Shown one piece after another: positions 16,068 to 23,157 of a stretch of 64,000 nucleotides of DNA. The position numbers and the translations under genes were made by a program. The notes under the pieces were generated by a model. The model was not told the DNA's origin, did no database searches, and worked only from the letters and a program-made list of their open reading frames with translations. The DNA is from a virus, in IMG/VR virus record IMGVR_UViG_3300032116_000125, positions 1 to 64,000 of that record; one strand, given 5' to 3'. Numbering within the stretch: position 1 is the first letter of the stretch; every line of letters begins with the position of its first letter.

Positions 16068-17396
16068 ATGGCTTTTATCGTCCCCAATGCGACTGCGACG
16101 GGAGCAAGCAAGAAGTTCATCAGCATCAACCAAGCCGAACCCGACTCGGTTGATCTGGAGTCTCTTGGCAACACCCGTAACTTTATTCGCAGTGGTGGGG
16201 CGGTAACTGTCTCTGGAACTAACAGCGTCGCCGTTTCCGCTGGTGTGGCGGTAATTCAAGGAGTTCCTTACTCCTTCAACTCCTTTACGACGACCGCGAC
16301 CCTCCCGGCGTCTAACTCCCGGTTTGACCTTTTGGTTGTGCGCCTGACGGGGTCTACCGCCGCCGTAACCAACATCACAGGTACTGCCGATCCGATAAAC
16401 CCGACCCTGCCTCCCAGTTCCTCGGTGCTGGAGACCGGTTCTACGGTGACGGAATACTACAACCCCAACACTGACGCCGTTCTTGCGTCCGTCTACCTCG
16501 TGGCGTCTACGAACCTAGACACCTCTTCAAACTACGCAAATCTTGTAGATAAGCGTATTTTGAGCGCCGAGCCCCTGACGTACACTTCGGCTAGCGCCCC
16601 GACACACAGTGCGAAGGATGTAGTGGGTGACACTGTCGTCTATAACGGCGCTACCTATATCAAGACCGCCGCGAGCACATGGGCCCAGATCGCTACCACC
16701 GTGGACACAGCGGCTGTAGCACTGCCGGTGGGCTCCATATTTGCGTTTGCTGGTACTCATAACACCTCTGCCTCGCCCAACTCGTCTTATTACATGGAGT
16801 GCGACGGCCGGTCACTGTCCACTACTACCTACGCTGGTCTGCATTCTGTAATTGGCTACTCGTTCGGTGGTTCTGGTGGAGCCTTCAATATCCCTAATTT
16901 GACCGGCGACACCGCCGTAGTGGGAGCGTCTCCGGCTGAGATGACCTCTACCAAGGTTGCAAGCACCTCTAATACCGCAACGCTTGCAGTTGCAAATATG
17001 CCCGCGCACAACCACGGAAATGTCACTGTTGACTTTGGTACGAAGTCTGGTACTGGTACTTACGATAACCACAGCCATTACATATTTGATGGAGGCAATA
17101 ACCCCAACCTTAGTTTTGTACGGCGCAAGGGTGGCGGATACCCCGGTACGGGCCCAATCTATGTAATCCCCTATGACAGCAATGGAGATGGTATTGCTGA
17201 CGGCCTCTCCGCTGTAAACGGCGGAATGGTTGTTGATGAAGTGGTCAGCACCTCTGGTATTGCTACCTACCGTGGCGTTACCGTAAGCGTACCAGTCGGG
17301 TCGGCTTCCGGGGCCGTACCGTCTCAAGGAAGCGGGACTTCCTTCAGCATTCTGCCGAAAAGCCTGCGTGTTCGTTGGTTTATCCGTTACGCATGA
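16068..17396 (+). CDS. Collar-domain tail fibre/adhesin between capsid and neck genes
   Basis: 442 residues. The N-terminal half is beta-rich (VTVSGTNSVAVSAGVAVIQG). Residues about 220-300 form the Tail-Collar domain: PVGSIFAFAGTHN, YYMECDGRSLSTTTYAGLHS, GYSFGGSGGAFNIPNLTG. It is followed by NMPAHNHG and NHSHY, the His-rich segment that binds metal in T4 gp12-type short fibres. A glycine-rich C-terminus ends in LRVRWFIRY, the usual last strand. The location, between head and neck genes, is unusual for a fibre. Confidence 0.85.
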   Translation: MAFIVPNATATGASKKFISINQAEPDSVDLESLGNTRNFIRSGGAVTVSGTNSVAVSAGVAVIQGVPYSFNSFTTTATLPASNSRFDLLVVRLTGSTAAVTNITGTADPINPTLPPSSSVLETGSTVTEYYNPNTDAVLASVYLVASTNLDTSSNYANLVDKRILSAEPLTYTSASAPTHSAKDVVGDTVVYNGATYIKTAASTWAQIATTVDTAAVALPVGSIFAFAGTHNTSASPNSSYYMECDGRSLSTTTYAGLHSVIGYSFGGSGGAFNIPNLTGDTAVVGASPAEMTSTKVASTSNTATLAVANMPAHNHGNVTVDFGTKSGTGTYDNHSHYIFDGGNNPNLSFVRRKGGGYPGTGPIYVIPYDSNGDGIADGLSAVNGGMVVDEVVSTSGIATYRGVTVSVPVGSASGAVPSQGSGTSFSILPKSLRVRWFIRYA

Positions 17397-17548
17397 GCGA
17401 CACCCCGATTGAACCCATTGAGGACGGGACCTCAGAGCAGATCATCTTGAAGCGCGGTTTTATGGTGCACCGCCTTCGGGAAACTCAGCCTGCTGTAAAT
17501 CAGCCCGCTCAGGACTCTATTCCCGGAGCAGGCTCGGGCGATCAGTAG
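17393..17548 (+). CDS. Small hypothetical protein, 51 aa
   Basis: ATG 17393 overlaps the previous stop as ATGA. The product is MSDTPIEPIEDGTSEQIILK followed by RGFMVHRLRETQPAVNQPAQ and an acidic Gly-rich end. It is mostly disordered with a short basic-hydrophobic centre. It lies between fibre and neck genes and was too short to be certain, but the overlap and end close to the next gene support it. Confidence 0.5.
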   Translation: MSDTPIEPIEDGTSEQIILKRGFMVHRLRETQPAVNQPAQDSIPGAGSGDQ

Positions 17549-17562
17549 TAATATAGAGATTC

Positions 17563-18366
17563 ATGGCGACAATCTCCGATATTTCTAAAATCGCAAGAAA
17601 CTACTTACGAGACTTCCCCAAGTTCTTTCAAGTATCTTTTCCTGTTGTTGGACGTACCTACGAACTAGGCCACATCAACATTGACCCAAGTACCGTGTGG
17701 GTGGCCGTAGTCGGTGGCCCCGGAACGGCGGCGTCCACTTTGACGACTGCGGATTACGCATTGGACTCGCGCAACGGCATCCTACGCTTGGCTACAACGG
17801 CCTCGTCATCGCTGACGATACTGGTTGAGGGTTACTACTACGAGTGGGTTACCCCCGATGACCTTGACTTTTACACGCAGAAGGCAGTTGCTAAGCACCT
17901 CGTAAACATGAATCTGGCAATTGAGGAACTAGCCGATGTGGTGGTAAACGCCATTGGTATTGCGGCGATCACAGAGTGCCTCTGGGCGCTTATGACAGAG
18001 TTCAGCCGAGACATTGATGTGATGACCTCGGAGTCCATCCATATCCCTGCCAGCCAGCGCTTTCGTATGGTGCAGTCCCTGCTGGCGCAATGGGAAGAGG
18101 AGTACAAGAAGCACGCCACGGCCCTCAACATCGGCTTGGACCGCATGGAAGTCTTTACCCTGCGCCGTACCTCTCGTACTACCAACTACCTCATCCCACT
18201 GTACCGGCCCCGAGAACTTGGCGACTACAGCCCGCCCGAGCGCCTGTGGCCCACTATTGACCCGGGTGTCATTGAGAAGGAAACCAAGGAAGAAGACCTG
18301 CGTACGGATGTTCTCATAGACGGCGCTATCCCCACCGGCTCGTTCTCCAACATCGCGTACTACTGA
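17563..18366 (+). CDS. Neck / head-tail adaptor protein, 267 aa
   Basis: The N-terminal 90 residues form beta strands (YELGHINIDPSTVWVAVVGG, NGILRLATTASSSLTILVEG) and the middle is helical (DFYTQKAVAKHLVNMNLAI, ELADVVVNAIGIAAITECLWAL). It looks like a structural adaptor that sits under the portal. The following three genes have the sizes of closure, stopper and tail-terminator proteins, which supports the neck assignment. No recognised family by motif. Confidence 0.65.
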   Translation: MATISDISKIARNYLRDFPKFFQVSFPVVGRTYELGHINIDPSTVWVAVVGGPGTAASTLTTADYALDSRNGILRLATTASSSLTILVEGYYYEWVTPDDLDFYTQKAVAKHLVNMNLAIEELADVVVNAIGIAAITECLWALMTEFSRDIDVMTSESIHIPASQRFRMVQSLLAQWEEEYKKHATALNIGLDRMEVFTLRRTSRTTNYLIPLYRPRELGDYSPPERLWPTIDPGVIEKETKEEDLRTDVLIDGAIPTGSFSNIAYY

Positions 18367-18371
18367 TAGCC

Positions 18372-18911
18372 ATGGATGTCCGGCGCGAACTGTCCATGAT
18401 TAGGAAGCATTACGCTTCCTACCAGAAGCAATCTGGCGAAGCCATTACTTGGTTTGAGTTCATCCCCTTGGGCGCCAGCGCCTCCGCCACCAGCCTGTAT
18501 GACGATATCTACGATGAGGGTACCCCCAGCACTGGTGGGCGTCGGTACAAGGCTGGCGTGACTGTTCCGGTGCTCATGATCACCGAATCCGAGGACCAGA
18601 AGCGTGCCATCCCCGAGGGTCGCCAGCCCGTCCAGTTGGTCAACTTTGTCGCCTCCCTTGACGACTTCCGGGCGGCTGGAGTAACGGCCCCGTGGGAGTA
18701 CCAGCCCCGCCTGAACGACATGTTCCTGTATGACGGTCGGTACTTCAGCGTGGTGTCCTACCGTGTCCGAGGCCGCGCCCGGGACGATGTCATGCTTGTC
18801 GTTGAGGGTATTGAGACGTACATTTCTCAGGAAATGGTTAATGATGTGGGGCCTGCTACATACACCACAAATAATTACCCTTGGCCTACAACACTCGCAA
18901 ATTTGGGCTAA
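18372..18911 (+). CDS. Neck / head-closure protein, 179 aa
   Basis: It starts five bases after the previous stop. The N-terminal helix (MDVRRELSMIRKHYASYQKQ) is followed by a beta barrel-like pattern (ASATSLYDDIYDEG, GVTVPVLMITESEDQKRAIP, LNDMFLYDGRYFSVVSYRVR). The size and strand spacing fit a head-completion (stopper) protein. No specific family was recognised. Confidence 0.65.
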   Translation: MDVRRELSMIRKHYASYQKQSGEAITWFEFIPLGASASATSLYDDIYDEGTPSTGGRRYKAGVTVPVLMITESEDQKRAIPEGRQPVQLVNFVASLDDFRAAGVTAPWEYQPRLNDMFLYDGRYFSVVSYRVRGRARDDVMLVVEGIETYISQEMVNDVGPATYTTNNYPWPTTLANLG

Positions 18912-18973
18912 AATAACACTGCTAGGGATGTGCGTCCCCGGCACTATTTGCCTAGTTCCGCGAGGAGGTGTTG

Positions 18974-19378
18974 ATGCCTGACTTTTCGTACCCATTAACC
19001 TCGCCGGAACGGGACGCGCTAGAAACCTCCCTGATGTTCCCCGTGCTTGATTTGGTGGGGCAAATACTTGACGAGGAAAGTGGTTTTTGGAGCCAACTTG
19101 ACTCAAACATTGCCGCATTTGAAAAGCAGGTACAGCAGTACGTATCCTCCCTGCCGGGGTGGGAGTCAATAGGGCCCAACCTTCGGGTGGCCTTTGACGC
19201 CGACGATTACGTGCTCGTCTACTTTGTTGACGCTGACGAGCCCACGATTAACAAGTTTAGAGAACTTGAGTACGGGGACGGCATTAGTTCTCCGCAGTAC
19301 GTCATTCGGAGACTGTCCCTAAACCCCGATTACCTAAACCAGATATATGAACAAACAGCGCTGGAGGTATCCCTGTGA
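18974..19378 (+). CDS. Neck/tail-junction protein, 134 aa
   Basis: ATG 18974 follows GAGGAGG at 18962-18968, so the upstream GTG and TTG are less likely. The product has a helical first half (PLTSPERDALETSLMFPVLD) and strands in the second (NLRVAFDADDYVLVYFVDAD). A small hairpin (GGGA/TCCC around 18925-18939) lies in the preceding gap. It is coupled by GTGA to the next gene. Position and size fit a neck component. Confidence 0.6.
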   Translation: MPDFSYPLTSPERDALETSLMFPVLDLVGQILDEESGFWSQLDSNIAAFEKQVQQYVSSLPGWESIGPNLRVAFDADDYVLVYFVDADEPTINKFRELEYGDGISSPQYVIRRLSLNPDYLNQIYEQTALEVSL

Positions 19379-20058
19379 ACACGGGATTCCTGCTGGCAGA
19401 GGACGCGGCTGTTAAGGCACGGTTTTCAGGTATGACGGTGTCAGACGACAAAAATGGGGCACGCCCGGTGCAGGTGTTTTTCCGTTACCCCGAGGGCGAG
19501 ACCGAGAGAATTTATCCATTTATTACTATTGAGGCTATAGACATTGTGCACGCCCTTGAGCGCCAGCATTCTGAGGTCACGATTTATGCCTCCACTAGCA
19601 CCGCGGCATCCGCCCAGATCACGGGCCCCGCGGCCATGACGTACTGGCCGAGTGAGCATTATGACTTTACGCAGTATGTCTCCGACAGCCAACTGGTCGC
19701 CAGTAACGAGTTTTTGCCCGTGGACATCCTGTACCAAGTGTCTACGTACACCCGCTCCGCTATGCACGACCGCCAGTTGACCTCCCAGATGCTTCACAGC
19801 CGAGCCCGCATGCGGTGGGGCTTCATTGACGTACCGGCAGATAACACTGTCCGTAGGTTTGATCTTCTTGATTGGGTTACAGCCGACCTCCTTGACCCGG
19901 AGGCAGGCTACCGAAAAAGAATATTTAGAAAAGTATATACTCTCAAAATGTCAGCAGAAATGACCACACATGATTTGGTTGTGTCCAAGCGTGCGACTCA
20001 AATTCATAGTAGTATTTCTGATACGAACTCCAACCTGTCCGAAACTGTCCAAAACTAA
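19375..20058 (+). CDS. Tail-terminator-like protein, 227 aa
   Basis: The GTG start overlaps the previous stop (GTGA). The product begins MNTGFLLAEDAAVKARFSGM, then VQVFFRYPEGETERIYPFIT, and after that the strands IDIVHALERQHSEVTIYAST. That RYP-x-P-F-I-T block resembles tail-terminator proteins that cap contractile tails before the sheath gene. The C-terminal third is helical. It lies directly before the sheath, the standard place. Call is by position and a weak motif match. Confidence 0.7.
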   Translation: MNTGFLLAEDAAVKARFSGMTVSDDKNGARPVQVFFRYPEGETERIYPFITIEAIDIVHALERQHSEVTIYASTSTAASAQITGPAAMTYWPSEHYDFTQYVSDSQLVASNEFLPVDILYQVSTYTRSAMHDRQLTSQMLHSRARMRWGFIDVPADNTVRRFDLLDWVTADLLDPEAGYRKRIFRKVYTLKMSAEMTTHDLVVSKRATQIHSSISDTNSNLSETVQN

Positions 20059-20076
20059 TCCATTGGAGGATTAACT

Positions 20077-21609
20077 ATGCCTTACACTCGTCCCGGAGTC
20101 TACGTTACTGAGTCTCCTCTTAAGAGCACCGTCCGTCGTAGCGCTGGTACTTCTACCGCCGCGTTTGTCGGTAAGTTGTCCCGTGGTTCCATGAACCCTA
20201 CTTTGATTGATTCGTGGTCTGGTTTTACCTCTAAGTACGGTGAACTCTCGCAGACCAACGATGTGGCCTACGCCGTGTACCAGTTCTTCGCAAACGGTGG
20301 GCGTAATTGCTACGTTTCCCGCGTTGCGTATGCAAATGCCGCCGCCGCAACCGCTGGATCGGTTATGTACTTTACGCCCAGCACGGGTAGCGCCTCGGCT
20401 CGCCTGTTTGGGGCTACGGCCATTGACCCGGGTGTGTTTGGTAACCGTCTGGGCATCGTGAACAGTGCTGGTGTTGTCAGCGCAACGTCCTCGGTGTTGC
20501 CGACCTTCAACCTGTCTGTCCGAGTTGACGGAGTTGAGGTGGAGTTCTGGACTGAGTTGAGCCCGGACCCCGATAACAACCGCTATGCGCCGACGATTGT
20601 CAACACCTACTCCGCCTATGTCAACCTGAATAACTTTGCCTCTGTCAATGCCCATGCTCAGTTTGTGTACTCAAACACGGGAGCCAGTGTCTCTCTTGCT
20701 GGGGGTAGCGATGGAACTGCCGCCGTCTCGGCGCCTGCTGATTGGGATGCCCCGTTCCAGACTGCGTTCACGAAGTTGCTGGATGTCCCGGAGCCGTTGC
20801 TCATCAATGCTGTCGGTCAGTCCCGCACTGAGATTGTGCATGGAGCCCTTCAGTTGGCGGCTGACCGTGGGGATTCGTTTGTGATCATTGACCCTTCGCC
20901 GTCGCCCACGACCGCTGGTGGTGTCACGACAGTGACTAACGCCTACACCACCAACACCAATTACGGTGCGGTGTACTACCCGATGCTGAAGATGACGGAC
21001 CCGGCTAAGACGGGTATTGGCGCGATTCGCAATACCTACCCCGGGGGCGCTGTCGCAGGACTGTACGCCCGCATGGAGTACGAGCGCACTGTCGCAAAGG
21101 CCCCGGCTGGCTATGGTTTTGAAATCCGTAACGCCCTTGGGTTGGTCAATACCTTTACCGAGACCGAGGTAGGTACCCTGTACACCGCGGGTGTGAACAC
21201 TTTTAAGGCAGTTCCCGGAGCAGGAGTTATTGTTCAGGGTGCCCGCACCCTGAAACTGGACCGCCCTGACAAGTACGTTACTGTGCGCCGTTCCTTGAAC
21301 TACGTCAAGTTTGGTGTCTCGGAAATCGCCAAGACGGCACTGTTTGAGCCCAATGACAATCGTCTGTGGAACTCTCTTACGATGCGTATCAACAAGTACT
21401 TGTCTGACTTTTGGGGAGCGGGTGGTCTCAAGGGCCGTACCCCGGACGAGGCGTTTTTCGTGGTTTGTGACAGCACCAATAACACGAACACCACGATTGA
21501 CGATGGGGTCGTCAACATCAGCGTTGGTGTCTCCTTGCTGTACCCCGCAGAGTTCATCGTTATCAATATCAGCCAGTGGCTCGGCGGGGACGCCGCCAAT
21601 AGCATCTAA
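20077..21609 (+). CDS. Contractile tail sheath protein
   Basis: 510 residues. The N-terminus MPYTRPGVYVTESPLKSTVR, then TSTAAFVGKLSRGSM and AYAVYQFFANGGRNCYVSRV are textbook sheath motifs ('PGVYV-x-E', 'aFvG-x3-G', 'FF-x-NGG-x2-CYV-x-R'). The C-terminal domain contains KYVTVRRSLNYVKFGVSEIA and the last strand used for sheath meshing. It contracts to drive the tube through the cell envelope. It proves a myovirus-type tail. AGGAGG precedes the ATG. Confidence 0.95.
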   Translation: MPYTRPGVYVTESPLKSTVRRSAGTSTAAFVGKLSRGSMNPTLIDSWSGFTSKYGELSQTNDVAYAVYQFFANGGRNCYVSRVAYANAAAATAGSVMYFTPSTGSASARLFGATAIDPGVFGNRLGIVNSAGVVSATSSVLPTFNLSVRVDGVEVEFWTELSPDPDNNRYAPTIVNTYSAYVNLNNFASVNAHAQFVYSNTGASVSLAGGSDGTAAVSAPADWDAPFQTAFTKLLDVPEPLLINAVGQSRTEIVHGALQLAADRGDSFVIIDPSPSPTTAGGVTTVTNAYTTNTNYGAVYYPMLKMTDPAKTGIGAIRNTYPGGAVAGLYARMEYERTVAKAPAGYGFEIRNALGLVNTFTETEVGTLYTAGVNTFKAVPGAGVIVQGARTLKLDRPDKYVTVRRSLNYVKFGVSEIAKTALFEPNDNRLWNSLTMRINKYLSDFWGAGGLKGRTPDEAFFVVCDSTNNTNTTIDDGVVNISVGVSLLYPAEFIVINISQWLGGDAANSI

Positions 21610-21617
21610 GGAGAAAT

Positions 21618-22217
21618 ATGGCTCAGTTAATCCGTACCGACCCTCTGCGTGACTTTAAGTTCACAGTGGAGATTGCACCCTTTTCTACCAAGTTGGGGGC
21701 TATTACAAGGGACATCGGAAAACTTGGTTTTGCCGTTGTCTCCGGCCTCAGCGTGAGTAATGAGATGATCCCGTACCGTGAGGGCGGGATGAATACCCAC
21801 CCGCATAAGATGGTCGGCCAGTCTGACTTTGGTCCGATCACCTTTAGCCGTGGTGTGTTTGAGAAGCAAGACCAGTTGTGGCGGTGGCAACAGTTCCTGC
21901 ATTCGTGGACGCAGGCTACCCCGAACGATAACGGTAGTACCGGCGTGGACGATTACCGCTGTGACATTACTGTTAGCGTTTATGACCACCCGCACTCTGC
22001 CGCTGTGGCAACTGAGACCAACGCTGGGTATTCCACTGACCCCGGCACGTTGAACCGTAATGTTGTCCCCGGCAACAAGAAGTTGTCTTTTACCATTTAC
22101 AACGCTTGGCCTGCGGGCTATGCTTTGGGTGACCTCAACGCTGGTAATAGTTCTATTATGATTCAGCAGATGACTGTCAACCACGAAGGATTCACCATTA
22201 ACTGGAATCCGACCTGA
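21618..22217 (+). CDS. Tail tube protein (T4 gp19-like)
   Basis: 199 residues: MAQLIRTDPLRDFKFTVEIA, GKLGFAVVSGLSVSNEMIPY, REGGMNTHPHKMVGQSDFGP and ITFSRGVFEKQDQLWRWQQF. These match the gp19/VgrG-Hcp-like tube family (PF06841), with the 'P-x-R-EG' loop and 'i-x-l-x-RG' strand. It polymerises inside the sheath and is the channel for DNA. It starts after GGAGAAAT eight bases past the sheath stop. Confidence 0.93.
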   Translation: MAQLIRTDPLRDFKFTVEIAPFSTKLGAITRDIGKLGFAVVSGLSVSNEMIPYREGGMNTHPHKMVGQSDFGPITFSRGVFEKQDQLWRWQQFLHSWTQATPNDNGSTGVDDYRCDITVSVYDHPHSAAVATETNAGYSTDPGTLNRNVVPGNKKLSFTIYNAWPAGYALGDLNAGNSSIMIQQMTVNHEGFTINWNPT

Positions 22218-22241
22218 TCCGTACCCCATAAGGAGCATTAA

Positions 22242-23012
22242 ATGTCAGAAGTTAAGAGTCTTGAGTCGTTGGCCGCAACACCTGCGCCAACGATGCCACA
22301 ACCCCCGGACACCGTGGTAACACTTATCCGAGGTATCAGCCTCGGTGATACGTGGTTGGACACGGCTGTAGTTCGTGAAATGACTGGCGCAGATGAAGAG
22401 TTTCTCGCCAACATGGAAACTAAAACGAACGCCAATTATGCCGATTACGTGCTGGCACTACTGAAGCGCACTACGGTGTCTATTGGGAGCCTCAACATCA
22501 AGGAAAACCCAGACATCCTTAACGAGTTGATTATTGGTGACCGTGACCTTCTGTTCTTGAACGTCATCAAAGCAACGTACGGTAATGACCGCGAGTTCAA
22601 GGTGATTTGCCCTCATTGTCAAAAGTCAAACGACCTGCTGGTTGACTTGAGTGCTGACTTCCCGATTGAGGGTGACACCGAGTCGGCCCGTAAGCCCCTC
22701 TCGGTTACTCTCCGTAATGGGGTAGAACTGCTGATTAACCACCCCACCGCTATTGACAGCGCCCATATCGGAAAGTCAAACAAGAATACCGCGCAACAAA
22801 ACACGATGATGATCGCCAAGTGCGCGGTCATTAATGTCCCCAACAAGGAGGAGTGGGCGCGTACCCTGAACGTCGCAGACCGCTCAACCATCATTAACAC
22901 CATTTTTGATGCCAAGATTGGCCCGTCCCCTCGGGAGGTGAATGCCCCGTGCGGCCATTGCGGTGAAACCATCACCCTAATGTTTGACTGGGTCTCACTT
23001 CTATTCGGTTAA
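22242..23012 (+). CDS. Baseplate/tail-chaperone-like protein with zinc ribbon (T4 gp26-like)
   Basis: 256 residues. The middle has LLFLNVIKATYGNDREFKV followed by ICPHCQKSNDL, and near the C-terminus APCGHCGETITLMF, so two CxxC pairs (about residues 124/127 and 237/240) likely form one zinc ribbon around an insertion. This matches the T4 baseplate-hub gp26-type family (PF12322-like). It occupies the slot between tube and tape measure that tail assembly chaperones use in other phages. Members normally continue past the ribbon with a helix and an 'Er' motif; here that part is in another frame (see 22984-23142). Confidence 0.75.
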   Translation: MSEVKSLESLAATPAPTMPQPPDTVVTLIRGISLGDTWLDTAVVREMTGADEEFLANMETKTNANYADYVLALLKRTTVSIGSLNIKENPDILNELIIGDRDLLFLNVIKATYGNDREFKVICPHCQKSNDLLVDLSADFPIEGDTESARKPLSVTLRNGVELLINHPTAIDSAHIGKSNKNTAQQNTMMIAKCAVINVPNKEEWARTLNVADRSTIINTIFDAKIGPSPREVNAPCGHCGETITLMFDWVSLLFG

Positions 23013-23142
23013 TCTGGATAGTATATACTGGGAATACAACACGATAGCCACTGCTTACAAAGGGTTTTCCTTAACTGAAATGAAGAACATGCCCGTCAGG
23101 GAAAGGGAGTTCTGGGGCAAACTTGCCCAATGGCAATCTTAA
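22984..23142 (+). CDS. Out-of-frame continuation of the gp26-like gene (+1 frameshift product)
   Basis: In the frame +1 relative to the preceding gene, and overlapping its end, the sequence is open to TAA at 23140 and encodes DSIYWEYNTIATAYKGFSLT, EMKNMPVREREFWGKLAQW. This is the C-terminal 'd-x-i-x-M-x2-ER' element expected after the zinc ribbon of gp26-type proteins. An independent start would have to be TTG 22984, with no ribosome-binding site. The reading frame begins after a stop at 22978, so a shift must occur between 22981 and 23012. Candidates are CTT-C at 22998-23001 or the GGT-TAA stop at 23007-23012. A sequencing indel is the alternative. Confidence 0.6.
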   Translation: MTGSHFYSVNLDSIYWEYNTIATAYKGFSLTEMKNMPVREREFWGKLAQWQS

Positions 23143-23157
23143 TAAACGGAGGAAACA

